Assembly: GCF_902499175.1 (NCBI RefSeq)
Contig: NZ_CABVQC010000032.1
Location: 27,975 to 91,974 of the forward strand
Direction of reading: 5' to 3'
DNA length: 64,000 nucleotides
DNA from: Burkholderia aenigmatica
GTDB lineage: Bacteria > Pseudomonadota > Gammaproteobacteria > Burkholderiales > Burkholderiaceae
The notes under the pieces were generated by a model, which did not search any database, was not told the DNA's origin, and saw nothing but the letters and a program-made list of their open reading frames with translations. The translations under genes were made by a program, and so were the position numbers. Below are positions 16,149-24,871 of the stretch, in pieces; the stretch's first letter is position 1, and each line of letters starts with the position of its first letter.

Positions 16149-17675
16149 TCAGTCTTCGCGGCGCAGATGCGGGAACAGCAGCACGTCGCGGATCGTCGGG
16201 CTGTCGGTCAGCAGCATCACGAGACGGTCGATGCCGATCCCGCAGCCGCCGGTCGGAGGCATCCCGTATTCGAGCGCGCGGATGTAGTCGGCGTCGAAGA
16301 ACATCGCTTCCTCGTCGCCCGCATCCTTCTGCTCGACCTGCTTCTTGAAGCGTGCGGCCTGGTCTTCCGGATCGTTCAGCTCCGAGAAGCCGTTCGCGAT
16401 TTCGCGGCCGGTCATGAACAGCTCGAAACGCTCGGTGATGCCCGGCACCGTATCCGATGCGCGTGCGAGCGGCGACACCTCGACCGGGTAGTCGATGATG
16501 AAGGTCGGCTCCCACAGCTGCGCTTCGGCCGTTTCCTCGAACAGCGCGAGCTGCAGTGCGCCGATGCCGGCGTTCAGGAACGCCGGCTGCGACACGTCGA
16601 CGCCGAAGCGCTTCAGTTCGGTGCGCAGGAACGCGTCGTCCGACAGCTGGCCGTCGGTGTAGTCCGGTGCGTATTTCTGGATCGCCTGCGTGATCGTCAG
16701 GCGGTGGAACGGCTTCGCGAGGTCGAGCTCGCGGCCCTGGTACTGGATCGTCGCGGTGCCGAGCGCATCGATCGCCGCCTGGCGGATCAGTTGCTCGGTG
16801 AAGTCCATCAGCCAGCGGTAATCGGTGTACGCGGCGTAGAACTCCATCATCGTGAATTCCGGGTTGTGACGCGGCGACACGCCTTCATTCCGGAAATTGC
16901 GGTTGATCTCGAACACGCGTTCGAAGCCGCCGACGATCAGGCGCTTCAGGTACAGCTCCGGCGCGATGCGCAGGAACATCTGCATGTCGAGCGCATTGTG
17001 ATGCGTGACGAACGGCTTCGCGGCCGCGCCGCCCGGGATCGGGTGCAGCATCGGCGTTTCGACTTCCATGAACTCGGCGTTGTCCATGAACTTGCGGATC
17101 GACGCGATCGTCTTGGTGCGGGCACGGAACGTGTCGCGCGTTTCCGGCGTGACGATCAGGTCGACGTAGCGCTGGCGGTAGCGCATTTCCTGGTCGGACA
17201 GGCCGTGGAACTTGTCCGGCAGCGGGCGCAGCGCCTTCGACAGCAGGCGCAGTTCCTTGCACTGGACCGACAGCTCGCCCTTGTTGGTGCGGAACAGCAC
17301 GCCGCGCGCGGCGACGATGTCGCCGAGGTCCCACTTCTTGAATGCGTCGTAGGTTTCCGCGCCGACGTCGTTCGGCGTCACGAAGAACTGGATCTGGCCC
17401 GAACCGTCCTGCACCGTCGCGAAGCTCGCCTTGCCCATCACGCGCTTGAGCATCATGCGGCCGGCGACCGACACCTCGACCGGGTTCGCTTCGAGCGCGG
17501 CCTTGTCCGAGTCGGCGAACTTCGCCTGCAGGTCGGCTGCGTGGTGCTCGGGCCGGAAGTCGTTCGGGTAGGCGACGCCTTGCTCGCGCAGGGCGCGCAG
17601 CTTCTCGCGGCGCTCGGCGATGATCTGGTTTTCGTCCGCCGTGACGGCGGGCTGCGTTTGGGTCGGTTCGGTCAT
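16149..17675 (-). CDS. lysS: Lysyl-tRNA synthetase (class II)
   Basis: 508 residues from MTEPTQTQPA (ATG 17675). An in-frame upstream start at 17723 is unlikely. The N-terminal OB-fold anticodon-binding domain (VSVAGRMMLKRVMGKASFATVQD) is followed by the class II catalytic core. Motif 2 reads FRNEGVSPRHNPEFTMME and motif 3 GGCGIGIDRLVMLL. It charges tRNA-Lys. It sits 82 bp downstream of prfB, as in many proteobacteria (prfB-lysS), and is likely co-transcribed with it. Confidence 0.97.
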   Translation of the reverse strand: MTEPTQTQPAVTADENQIIAERREKLRALREQGVAYPNDFRPEHHAADLQAKFADSDKAALEANPVEVSVAGRMMLKRVMGKASFATVQDGSGQIQFFVTPNDVGAETYDAFKKWDLGDIVAARGVLFRTNKGELSVQCKELRLLSKALRPLPDKFHGLSDQEMRYRQRYVDLIVTPETRDTFRARTKTIASIRKFMDNAEFMEVETPMLHPIPGGAAAKPFVTHHNALDMQMFLRIAPELYLKRLIVGGFERVFEINRNFRNEGVSPRHNPEFTMMEFYAAYTDYRWLMDFTEQLIRQAAIDALGTATIQYQGRELDLAKPFHRLTITQAIQKYAPDYTDGQLSDDAFLRTELKRFGVDVSQPAFLNAGIGALQLALFEETAEAQLWEPTFIIDYPVEVSPLARASDTVPGITERFELFMTGREIANGFSELNDPEDQAARFKKQVEQKDAGDEEAMFFDADYIRALEYGMPPTGGCGIGIDRLVMLLTDSPTIRDVLLFPHLRRED

Positions 17676-17757
17676 GATGGTCGGAATTCGGAGTGGGTGC
17701 GGCAACGCAAACGGGAAGGGCAAGGGGGCGCGACCCGGCAGGGCCGCGCCGCGGCGC

Positions 17758-18862
17758 TTACACGCCCTGTTTGAGGCTCGCGCTGATGAAGTCGTCGAGG
17801 TCGCCGTCGAGGACAGCTCGCGTGTTGCTCATTTCGACGTTCGTGCGCAGGTCCTTCACGCGGCTCTGGTCGAGCACGTACGAACGGATCTGGTGGCCCC
17901 AGCCCACATCGGTCTTGCTCGATTCGAGCTTGTCCTGTTCGGCCTGGCGCTTGCGCATTTCAACTTCGTACAGGCGCGATTTCAGCATCGCCATCGCTTC
18001 TGCGCGGTTGCGGTGCTGCGAGCGGTCGTTCTGGCACTGCACGACGATACCGGTCGGCATGTGCGTGATCCGCACCGCGGAGTCGGTCTTGTTGATGTGC
18101 TGACCGCCCGCGCCCGATGCGCGGTACGTGTCGATGCGCAGGTCGGCCGGGTTGATCTCGACTTCGATCGAGTCGTCGATTTCCGGATACACGAACACCG
18201 ACGAGAACGACGTGTGGCGGCCGCCCGACGAGTCGAACGGCGACTTGCGCACGAGGCGGTGAATGCCCGTTTCGGTGCGCAGGAAGCCGTAGGCGTATTC
18301 GCCCGAGACCTTGACCGTCGCGTTCTTGATGCCGGCGACGTCGCCGTCGGACTCTTCGAGCACTTCGGCCTTGAAGCCCTTGCGTTCGCAGTAGCGCAGG
18401 TACTGGCGCAGCAGCATCGACGCCCAGTCGCACGCCTCGGTACCGCCGGCGCCGGCCTGGATGTCGATGAAGCAGTTGTTCGGGTCGGCCGGGTTCGAGA
18501 ACATCCGGCGGAACTCGATGTCGCCCACGCGTGCCTCGAGCTTCGCGGCGTCTTCTTCCGACGCGACGAGGGTGTCCTCGTCGCCTTCCTCGCGGGCCAG
18601 CTCGAACAGGTCGAGCGCGTCGCGCAGGTCGCTATCGAGCGCGGTCAGCGTCGTGACGACGCCCTCGAGCAGCTTCTTCTCGCGACCGAGCGCCTGGGCG
18701 TTCTTCGAATCGTTCCAGACGTTCGGGTCTTCGAGTTCCTTGTTGACTTCGGTCAGACGCGCAGCTTTGGCGTCGTAGTCAAAGATACCCCCGAAGCTCG
18801 CCCGCGCGGTTGCGCAGGTCGAGCAGGGAGCTTTCGATCGCGTTGAGACGTTCCGCTTCCAT
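17758..18862 (-). CDS. prfB: Peptide chain release factor 2, with programmed +1 frameshift
   Basis: Start ATG at 18862. The first 27 codons (MEAERLNAIESSLLDLRNRAGELRGYL) end at a UGA stop (bases 18781-18779). A +1 shift at the slippery CTT-TGA-C then continues with DYDAKAARL for 340 residues, 367 in total, the normal RF2 length. The stimulatory Shine-Dalgarno-like GGGGG lies just before TATCTTTGAC, as in E. coli. The SPF tripeptide (KSPFDSSGG) reads UGA/UAA, and the GGQ motif (SGAGGQHINKTD) triggers peptide release. The frameshift makes synthesis depend on RF2 scarcity. This is autoregulation, not a pseudogene. Confidence 0.97.
18779..18784 (-). promoter_or_regulatory. prfB recoding site
   Basis: On the minus strand CTT then in-frame TGA followed by C, preceded by a G-rich Shine-Dalgarno-like stretch. 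RF2-limited ribosomes slip +1 here. Confidence 0.95.
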
Positions 18863-19014
18863 GATCGTTCGCTATTCTTGCTTCGTAAAAAAGCGGAATT
18901 ATAGCCGATCGGCAGGGTTGCCCGGTGACGCAAACGGTGCTCGCACGCGTGCCGCGGCCCCGTCCGGCGCGGCGTGCGTGCAGCGGCGGGTATCGCGGGC
19001 CGGGCGGCCCACGC

Positions 19015-20712
19015 TCAGCCGGCCGCGTGCTCGACGATCAGCTGGACGCGCGTGACGCCATTCCACGTGTCGGCGACGAGGCGGTACGCGACCAGCGCGC
19101 TCTCCGGCAGCGGCTCCGTGTGGTTGAACCAGATCGCGCTGAAACGCTGGCGGCCGCGCGCCAGCTGCAGCTTCAGATGCTTTTCCTTCACGAGCGACTG
19201 GGACACGACGTCGAATTCGCCCGAGAAAAGCGGGGCCGGAAAGCCTTGCCCCCAGACGGCCTCGTCGAGCAGTCCGACGAACTGCGGCGTGAAGTACGCG
19301 TCCTCGAGTTCGCCGTCGGTTTCGATCACGCGGGCGAGCGCGTCGTCGGACAACCATTCTCGCGCGACGGCCTCGAACGCGGCGGCAAAGCGCGGCACGT
19401 TCTCGGTGTCGAGCGTGAGGCCGGCCGCCATCGCATGGCCGCCGAACGCGACGATCAGGTCCGGTTCGCGTTTCGACACGAGGTCGAGCGCGTCGCGCAG
19501 GTGGAAGCCGGGAATCGAGCGGCCCGACCCCTTGACCCGCTTGCCTTCGTCGTCCGCGTGCGCGAACGTGAACGACGGGCGGTGGAATTTTTCCTTGAGC
19601 CGGCCGGCGACGATGCCGATCACGCCCTGGTGCCACTCGGGGTTGAAGAGGGTGATCGTGCATGCGTCGGCCGGATCGACGTCGGCGAGATCGGCGAGCG
19701 CCTGCTGCTGCATGCCGGCCTCGATCTCGCGGCGCTCGCGGTTCATCACGTCGAGCTGCTGCGCGAGATCCCATGCGCGGCCGATGTCGTCGGTGATCAG
19801 GCACTCGATCCCGAGCGACATGTCGGAGAGCCGCCCGGCGGCGTTCAGACGCGGGCCGAGGCCGAAGCCGAGGTCGAAGCCCGACGCCGTGCGTGCTTCA
19901 CGTGCGGCGGCGCGGAACAGCGCGGCGATGCCCGGCTGCATGCGGCCGTTGCGGATCCGCTGCAGCCCCTGTGCGACGAGCACGCGGTTGTTGCCGTCGA
20001 GCCGCACGACGTCGGCGACGGTGCCGAGCGCGACGAGGTCGAGCAGGCCGTCGAGGCGCGGCTCGGCTTCCTTGCTCGCGAAGGCGCCGCGGCGGCGCAG
20101 CTCGGCGCGCAGCGCGAGCAGCACGTAGAACATCACGCCGACGCCCGCGAGGTGCTTGCTCGGGAACACGCAGCCGGGCTGGTTCGGGTTGACGATCGCG
20201 CGTGCGGCGGGCAGCGCGTCGCCGGGCAGGTGATGGTCGGTCACGAGCACGTCGATGCCGCGCGCGTTCGCGGCTTCGACGCCCGCGACACTCGCGATCC
20301 CGTTGTCGACGGTGATCAGCAGGTCGGGCTTGCGCGCGGCCGCGAGTTCGACGATCTCGGGCGTGAGGCCGTAGCCGTATTCGAAGCGGTTCGGCACCAG
20401 GTAGTCGATCTGCGCGCCGAACATCCGCAGGCCGCGCACCGCGACCGCGCAGGCGGTCGCGCCGTCGCAGTCGTAGTCGGCGACGACCAGCAGGCGCCGC
20501 TTGTCGGCGATCGCGTCGGCGAGCAGCGACGCCGCGTCGGCGCAGCCTTTCAGCTCGGTGGGCGGAACGAGGCGCGCCAGCGCGGTCTCGATGTCGGCGG
20601 GGGACTGCACGCCGCGCGACGCGTACAGGCGCGCAAGGACGGGGTGCAGGCCGTGGCGCGCGAGCACTTCGGCGTCGGCGGGCGCGACGGGGCGGGTAAC
20701 GATCCGGGTCAT
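19015..20712 (-). CDS. recJ: Single-stranded-DNA-specific 5'-3' exonuclease RecJ
   Basis: 565 residues from MTRIVTRPVAPADA (ATG 20712). DHH-superfamily motifs: VVADYDCDG (metal-binding DxD), TVDNGIAS, VTDHHLPGD (DHH), and ALGTVADVV. The DHHA1 motif GFGGHAMAAGLTL is at ~430, followed by the C-terminal OB-like domain. It acts in recombination (RecFOR), mismatch repair and base excision repair by degrading 5' ends. It is 14 bp from the rpfE-like gene upstream and followed by prfB-lysS on the same strand, as in the Xanthomonas rpf locus. Confidence 0.96.
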   Translation of the reverse strand: MTRIVTRPVAPADAEVLARHGLHPVLARLYASRGVQSPADIETALARLVPPTELKGCADAASLLADAIADKRRLLVVADYDCDGATACAVAVRGLRMFGAQIDYLVPNRFEYGYGLTPEIVELAAARKPDLLITVDNGIASVAGVEAANARGIDVLVTDHHLPGDALPAARAIVNPNQPGCVFPSKHLAGVGVMFYVLLALRAELRRRGAFASKEAEPRLDGLLDLVALGTVADVVRLDGNNRVLVAQGLQRIRNGRMQPGIAALFRAAAREARTASGFDLGFGLGPRLNAAGRLSDMSLGIECLITDDIGRAWDLAQQLDVMNRERREIEAGMQQQALADLADVDPADACTITLFNPEWHQGVIGIVAGRLKEKFHRPSFTFAHADDEGKRVKGSGRSIPGFHLRDALDLVSKREPDLIVAFGGHAMAAGLTLDTENVPRFAAAFEAVAREWLSDDALARVIETDGELEDAYFTPQFVGLLDEAVWGQGFPAPLFSGEFDVVSQSLVKEKHLKLQLARGRQRFSAIWFNHTEPLPESALVAYRLVADTWNGVTRVQLIVEHAAG

Positions 20713-20726
20713 ACGGGGTCTGCTTG

Positions 20727-21791
20727 TTATTCGAACAGGGAGGCCAGCGCGCGGCGGCGCCAGAACTTGCGCAGGTCGCCGCGCGTCGCGTGCAGCGTCA
20801 CGGAACTCGTGTCGCCGCACAGCGTGAAATCGACGCTCGCGAGCTCGCCGGATTGCAGCGCGGCGAGGGCCGGCGCGAACCAGTCGCGCTCGAGCGCGGC
20901 GAGTCCGTCGTGCCAGCGCGCCCAATCCTGCTCGATGAACGGGGTGGTCAGCGCCGGCAGTTCGACGAGCGTCGCGCCGTCGGCGGCGGGCAGCGTGCCG
21001 AACGCGGCCGGCAACGCCCCGGCATCGGCTTGCGCGGCGCGCGCGAGGCCGAGCGCCGCGGGCGATGCGGACAGCACGCGCGCGAACGGCTTGCCGACCG
21101 GCTTCAGCGTGCCCTGCGCATGGAACCAGATCGAATTGACGGCCGGTAGGCCACGCGCCTCGCGGGCTTCGTTGACCGGATGCTGGAACCACGCCATCTG
21201 CACTTCGTTCTGCAGCTTCATCCACATCCGCGAGCGTTCGCCCGTATGGGCCTCGTGCGGCAGCCAGATCTCGATGTTGCGGCCGCTCGCGCGCAGCGGC
21301 GCGGCGCCGGCGAGCCGGGCAAGCTGCTCGCTCGACAAATACCAGCGTGACGGGTTCGGCGCTTCGAGCCGGACGCCGAGCTCCTCGATCAGCGGCCGCG
21401 CGACCGCGAGCAGCGCGGCTGCGTCACCGTCGGCGAGCGCGAGGGCGGCCGGATCGACGAGCACCAGGTGATCGTGCGCGATTTCGACGTGGACCGGCTC
21501 GACGCAGGCCCACGCGTGGGCGCCGGGGTCGCCGCCGTCTGCCAGCAGCATGTAGGGCGCGAGCGGTGCCTCGTCCGCGGCGTTGCCCTGGGTCGCGCCG
21601 AACTGGCGGGCCAGCCAGCGCTCGTGCGGCAGCGTGCGCTGGAAGTCTTCACCCGCCACGCGCTCGACGAGGCTGGCGCGGGCGAGCAACTTTTCGAGCG
21701 CGGGGCTGTCCAGCGTGTGCAGGGACGAGGCCGCATCGGCCGCCGACGGCAGCGCGAACGGAACGAGAAAATGGAGGCGTCGGTCGTGCAT
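20727..21791 (-). CDS. RpfE-like conserved protein
   Basis: 354 residues from MHDRRLHFLVPFAL (ATG 21791); an ATG four codons upstream (21803) is an alternative, and neither has a Shine-Dalgarno. No transmembrane segment. Recognisable conserved stretches are FALPSAADAA, LHTLDSPALEKLLARA, NPSRWYLSS, and MKLQNEVQMAWFQHPVNEAREARGLPAVNSIWFHAQG. This family is sometimes annotated as cofactor-independent phosphoglycerate mutase-like or as RpfE. In Xanthomonas, rpfE lies beside recJ, lysS and prfB within the regulation-of-pathogenicity-factors region, the same neighbourhood as here. Biochemical function is unknown. The link to DSF signalling is by synteny only. Confidence 0.75.
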   Translation of the reverse strand: MHDRRLHFLVPFALPSAADAASSLHTLDSPALEKLLARASLVERVAGEDFQRTLPHERWLARQFGATQGNAADEAPLAPYMLLADGGDPGAHAWACVEPVHVEIAHDHLVLVDPAALALADGDAAALLAVARPLIEELGVRLEAPNPSRWYLSSEQLARLAGAAPLRASGRNIEIWLPHEAHTGERSRMWMKLQNEVQMAWFQHPVNEAREARGLPAVNSIWFHAQGTLKPVGKPFARVLSASPAALGLARAAQADAGALPAAFGTLPAADGATLVELPALTTPFIEQDWARWHDGLAALERDWFAPALAALQSGELASVDFTLCGDTSSVTLHATRGDLRKFWRRRALASLFE

Positions 21792-21953
21792 GATGGTGCG
21801 CATTGTATGGCAAACTGCGCGCGTGATCGGGCCGGCTGACGGCCCGTTCGCGTCCGGCGGCCGTTTTTCGACCGTGCCCGGGCCGGTGGCCGCCACCGGG
21901 CGGCGGTCCGGCCGCGGGGCGTCTCCCCGCCGTAACCAGCAGAAAGGATTCGC

Positions 21954-23199
21954 TTGAAACTTCCGTACGAATGGCAGATCGGCTGGCGCTACACGCGCGC
22001 CGGCAAACGCACGACCGGTAACGGCTTCATTTCCTTCATCGCGCTCGTGTCGATGCTCGGGATCGCGCTCGGCGTTGCGGCGCTGATCGTCGTGCTGTCG
22101 GTGATGAACGGCTTCCAGAAGGAAGTGCGCGACCGCATGCTGTCGGTGCTTGCGCACGTCGAGGTGTTCTCGCCGACGGGCTCGATGCCCGACTGGCAAC
22201 TGACCGCGCAGGAAGCGCGCCGCAATCCGTCGGTGATCGGCGCGGCGCCGTACGTCGATGCGCAGGCGCTGCTCACCCGCCAGGATGCGGTGAGCGGCGT
22301 GATGCTGCGCGGCGTCGAGCCGACGCTCGAGCCGCAGGTGTCGGACATCGGCAAGGACATGAAGGCAGGCCAGCTCGGCGCGCTCGTGCCGGGCCAGTTC
22401 GGCATCGTGCTCGGCGATGCGCTCGCCGGCAACCTCGGTGTGACGGTCGGCGACAAGGTCACGCTGGTCGCGCCGGAAGGGTCGATCACGCCGGCCGGCA
22501 TGATGCCGCGGCTGAAGCAGTTCACGGTCGTCGGCGTGTTCGAGTCCGGGCACTACGAATACGACAGCACGCTCGCGATGATCAACATCCGCGACGCCGA
22601 GGCGCTGTTCCGGATGTCCGCGCCGACCGGCGTGCGGCTGCGGCTGAAGGACATGCAGAAGGCGCCGGACGTGGCGGTCGAGCTGTCGCATACGCTGTCG
22701 GGCAGCCTGTACATCCGCGACTGGACCCAGCAGAACAAGACGTGGTTCTCGGCCGTGCAGATCGAGAAGCGGATGATGTTCATCATCCTTACGCTGATCA
22801 TCGCGGTGGCCGCGTTCAACCTCGTGTCGTCGCTGGTGATGACGGTGACCAACAAGCAGGCCGACATCGCGATCCTGCGTACGCTCGGCGCGCAGCCGGG
22901 GTCGATCATGAAGATCTTCGTCGTGCAGGGCGTGACGATCGGCTTCGTCGGCACGGCGTCGGGCGTCGCGCTCGGCTGCCTGATCGCGTGGAGCATCCCG
23001 TGGCTGATCCCGATGATCGAGCACCTGTTCGGCGTGCAGTTCCTGCCGCCGTCCGTGTACTTCATCAGCGAGCTGCCGTCCGAACTCGTCGCGAGCGATG
23101 TGATCCGGATCGGGCTGATCGCGTTCGCGCTGTCGGCCGTTGCGACGCTCTATCCGAGCTGGCGCGGCGCGAAGGTGAAGCCGGCGGAGGCGCTTCGCT

Positions 23200-23207
<8 letters not shown>
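21954..23207 (+). CDS. lolC: Lipoprotein-releasing ABC transporter permease LolC/E
   Basis: 417 residues starting at TTG 21954, with AAAGGA six bases upstream; no ATG/GTG start fits the conserved N-terminus KLPYEWQIGWRYTRAGKR. Topology: one N-terminal transmembrane helix (FISFIALVSMLGIALGVAALIVVLSVMNGF), a ~200-residue periplasmic domain, then three C-terminal helices (IILTLIIAVAAFNLVSSLVM; IGFVGTASGVALGCLIAW; IRIGLIAFALSAVATLY). The FtsX fold detaches mature lipoproteins from the inner membrane and passes them to LolA. Only one permease gene is present, so it probably forms a homodimer with LolD (LolF type). It overlaps lolD by 8 bases. Confidence 0.94.
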
Positions 23208-23958
<751 letters not shown>

Positions 23959-24025
23959 GAAGCGAACGCGCTTGGCCTGCTGCCGGGGTCGTCCCGGTGC
24001 GGTGCCAGGGTGCAGGACTGCTGCC

Positions 24026-24814
24026 ATGTGGATCGATACGCACTGCCATCTCGATGCCGCCGAGTTCGACGCCGACCGCGACGCGGTCGCGCACGCGGCG
24101 CGCGCGGCCGGCGTGTCGCGCATCGTGATCCCGAGCGTCGGGCGCGACAACTTCACGACGGTGCGCGAGCTCGCGCAACGCACGCCGGGCGCGGTCTATG
24201 CACTCGGCATCCATCCGATGTATACGCCGCGCGCACGGGACGAGGATCTCGACCTGCTGCGCATGGAGATCGAGGCGAGCCTCGACGATCCGCGCTTCGT
24301 CGCGATCGGCGAGATCGGTCTCGACTATTTCGTGCCGGGGCTCGACGAAGACCGGCAGCAGTTCTTCTACCAGGGGCAACTCAAGCTCGCGCGCGAATTC
24401 GATCTGCCCGTGCTGTGTCACGTGCGCAAGTCGCAGGATCGCGTGCTGGCCGGGCTGCGCCGGTTCGGCGTGCGGCGCGGCATCGCGCATGCGTTCAACG
24501 GCAGTTTCCAGCAGGCCGAAGCGTATCTCGCGCAAGGACTGCATCTCGGCTTCGGCGGCAACGTGACCTTCACGCGCGCGCTGCAGATCCGCCGGCTCGC
24601 CACGGAGTTGCCGCTCGACGCGCTCGTCGTCGAGACCGACGCGCCCGACATCGCGCCCGAATGGGCGTACAAATCCCGCAACACGCCCGACCAGGTGCCG
24701 CGCATCGGCGATGTACTCGCCGAACTGCGCGGGCTCGACGCCGGCGCAGTGTCCCTATGCACTTCGGCTAACGCGCTCGCCGCGCTGCCGCGACTCGCAC
24801 TTTCGTCCGCATAA
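24026..24814 (+). CDS. tatD: TatD-family metal-dependent DNase
   Basis: 262 residues from MWIDTHCHLDAAEF (ATG 24026). TIM-barrel hydrolase: metal ligands in the HCHLD motif near the N-terminus, GEIGLDY (Glu), CHVRKSQD (His), GIAHAFNG (His) and ETDAPDIAP (Asp). Homologues are 3'-5' exonucleases or DNases in DNA repair and oxidative damage. It lies between lolD and comEC with short gaps. Confidence 0.93.
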   Translation: MWIDTHCHLDAAEFDADRDAVAHAARAAGVSRIVIPSVGRDNFTTVRELAQRTPGAVYALGIHPMYTPRARDEDLDLLRMEIEASLDDPRFVAIGEIGLDYFVPGLDEDRQQFFYQGQLKLAREFDLPVLCHVRKSQDRVLAGLRRFGVRRGIAHAFNGSFQQAEAYLAQGLHLGFGGNVTFTRALQIRRLATELPLDALVVETDAPDIAPEWAYKSRNTPDQVPRIGDVLAELRGLDAGAVSLCTSANALAALPRLALSSA

Positions 24815-24871
24815 TCGTTGCCGGAAGGCGCCGCATTCGCCATGGCGGCGCCGGGTGGACGAGGAGGTGCG

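Noticed and set aside
18779..18862. prfB as a pseudogene because of the in-frame TGA
   Set aside because: The sequence is the classic RF2 recoding site and full length is restored by +1 shift.
18925..21471. An 848-codon plus-strand frame opposite recJ and the rpfE-like gene
   Set aside because: Antisense shadow with no recognisable domain and skewed Arg/Ala composition; recJ motifs on the minus strand are complete.
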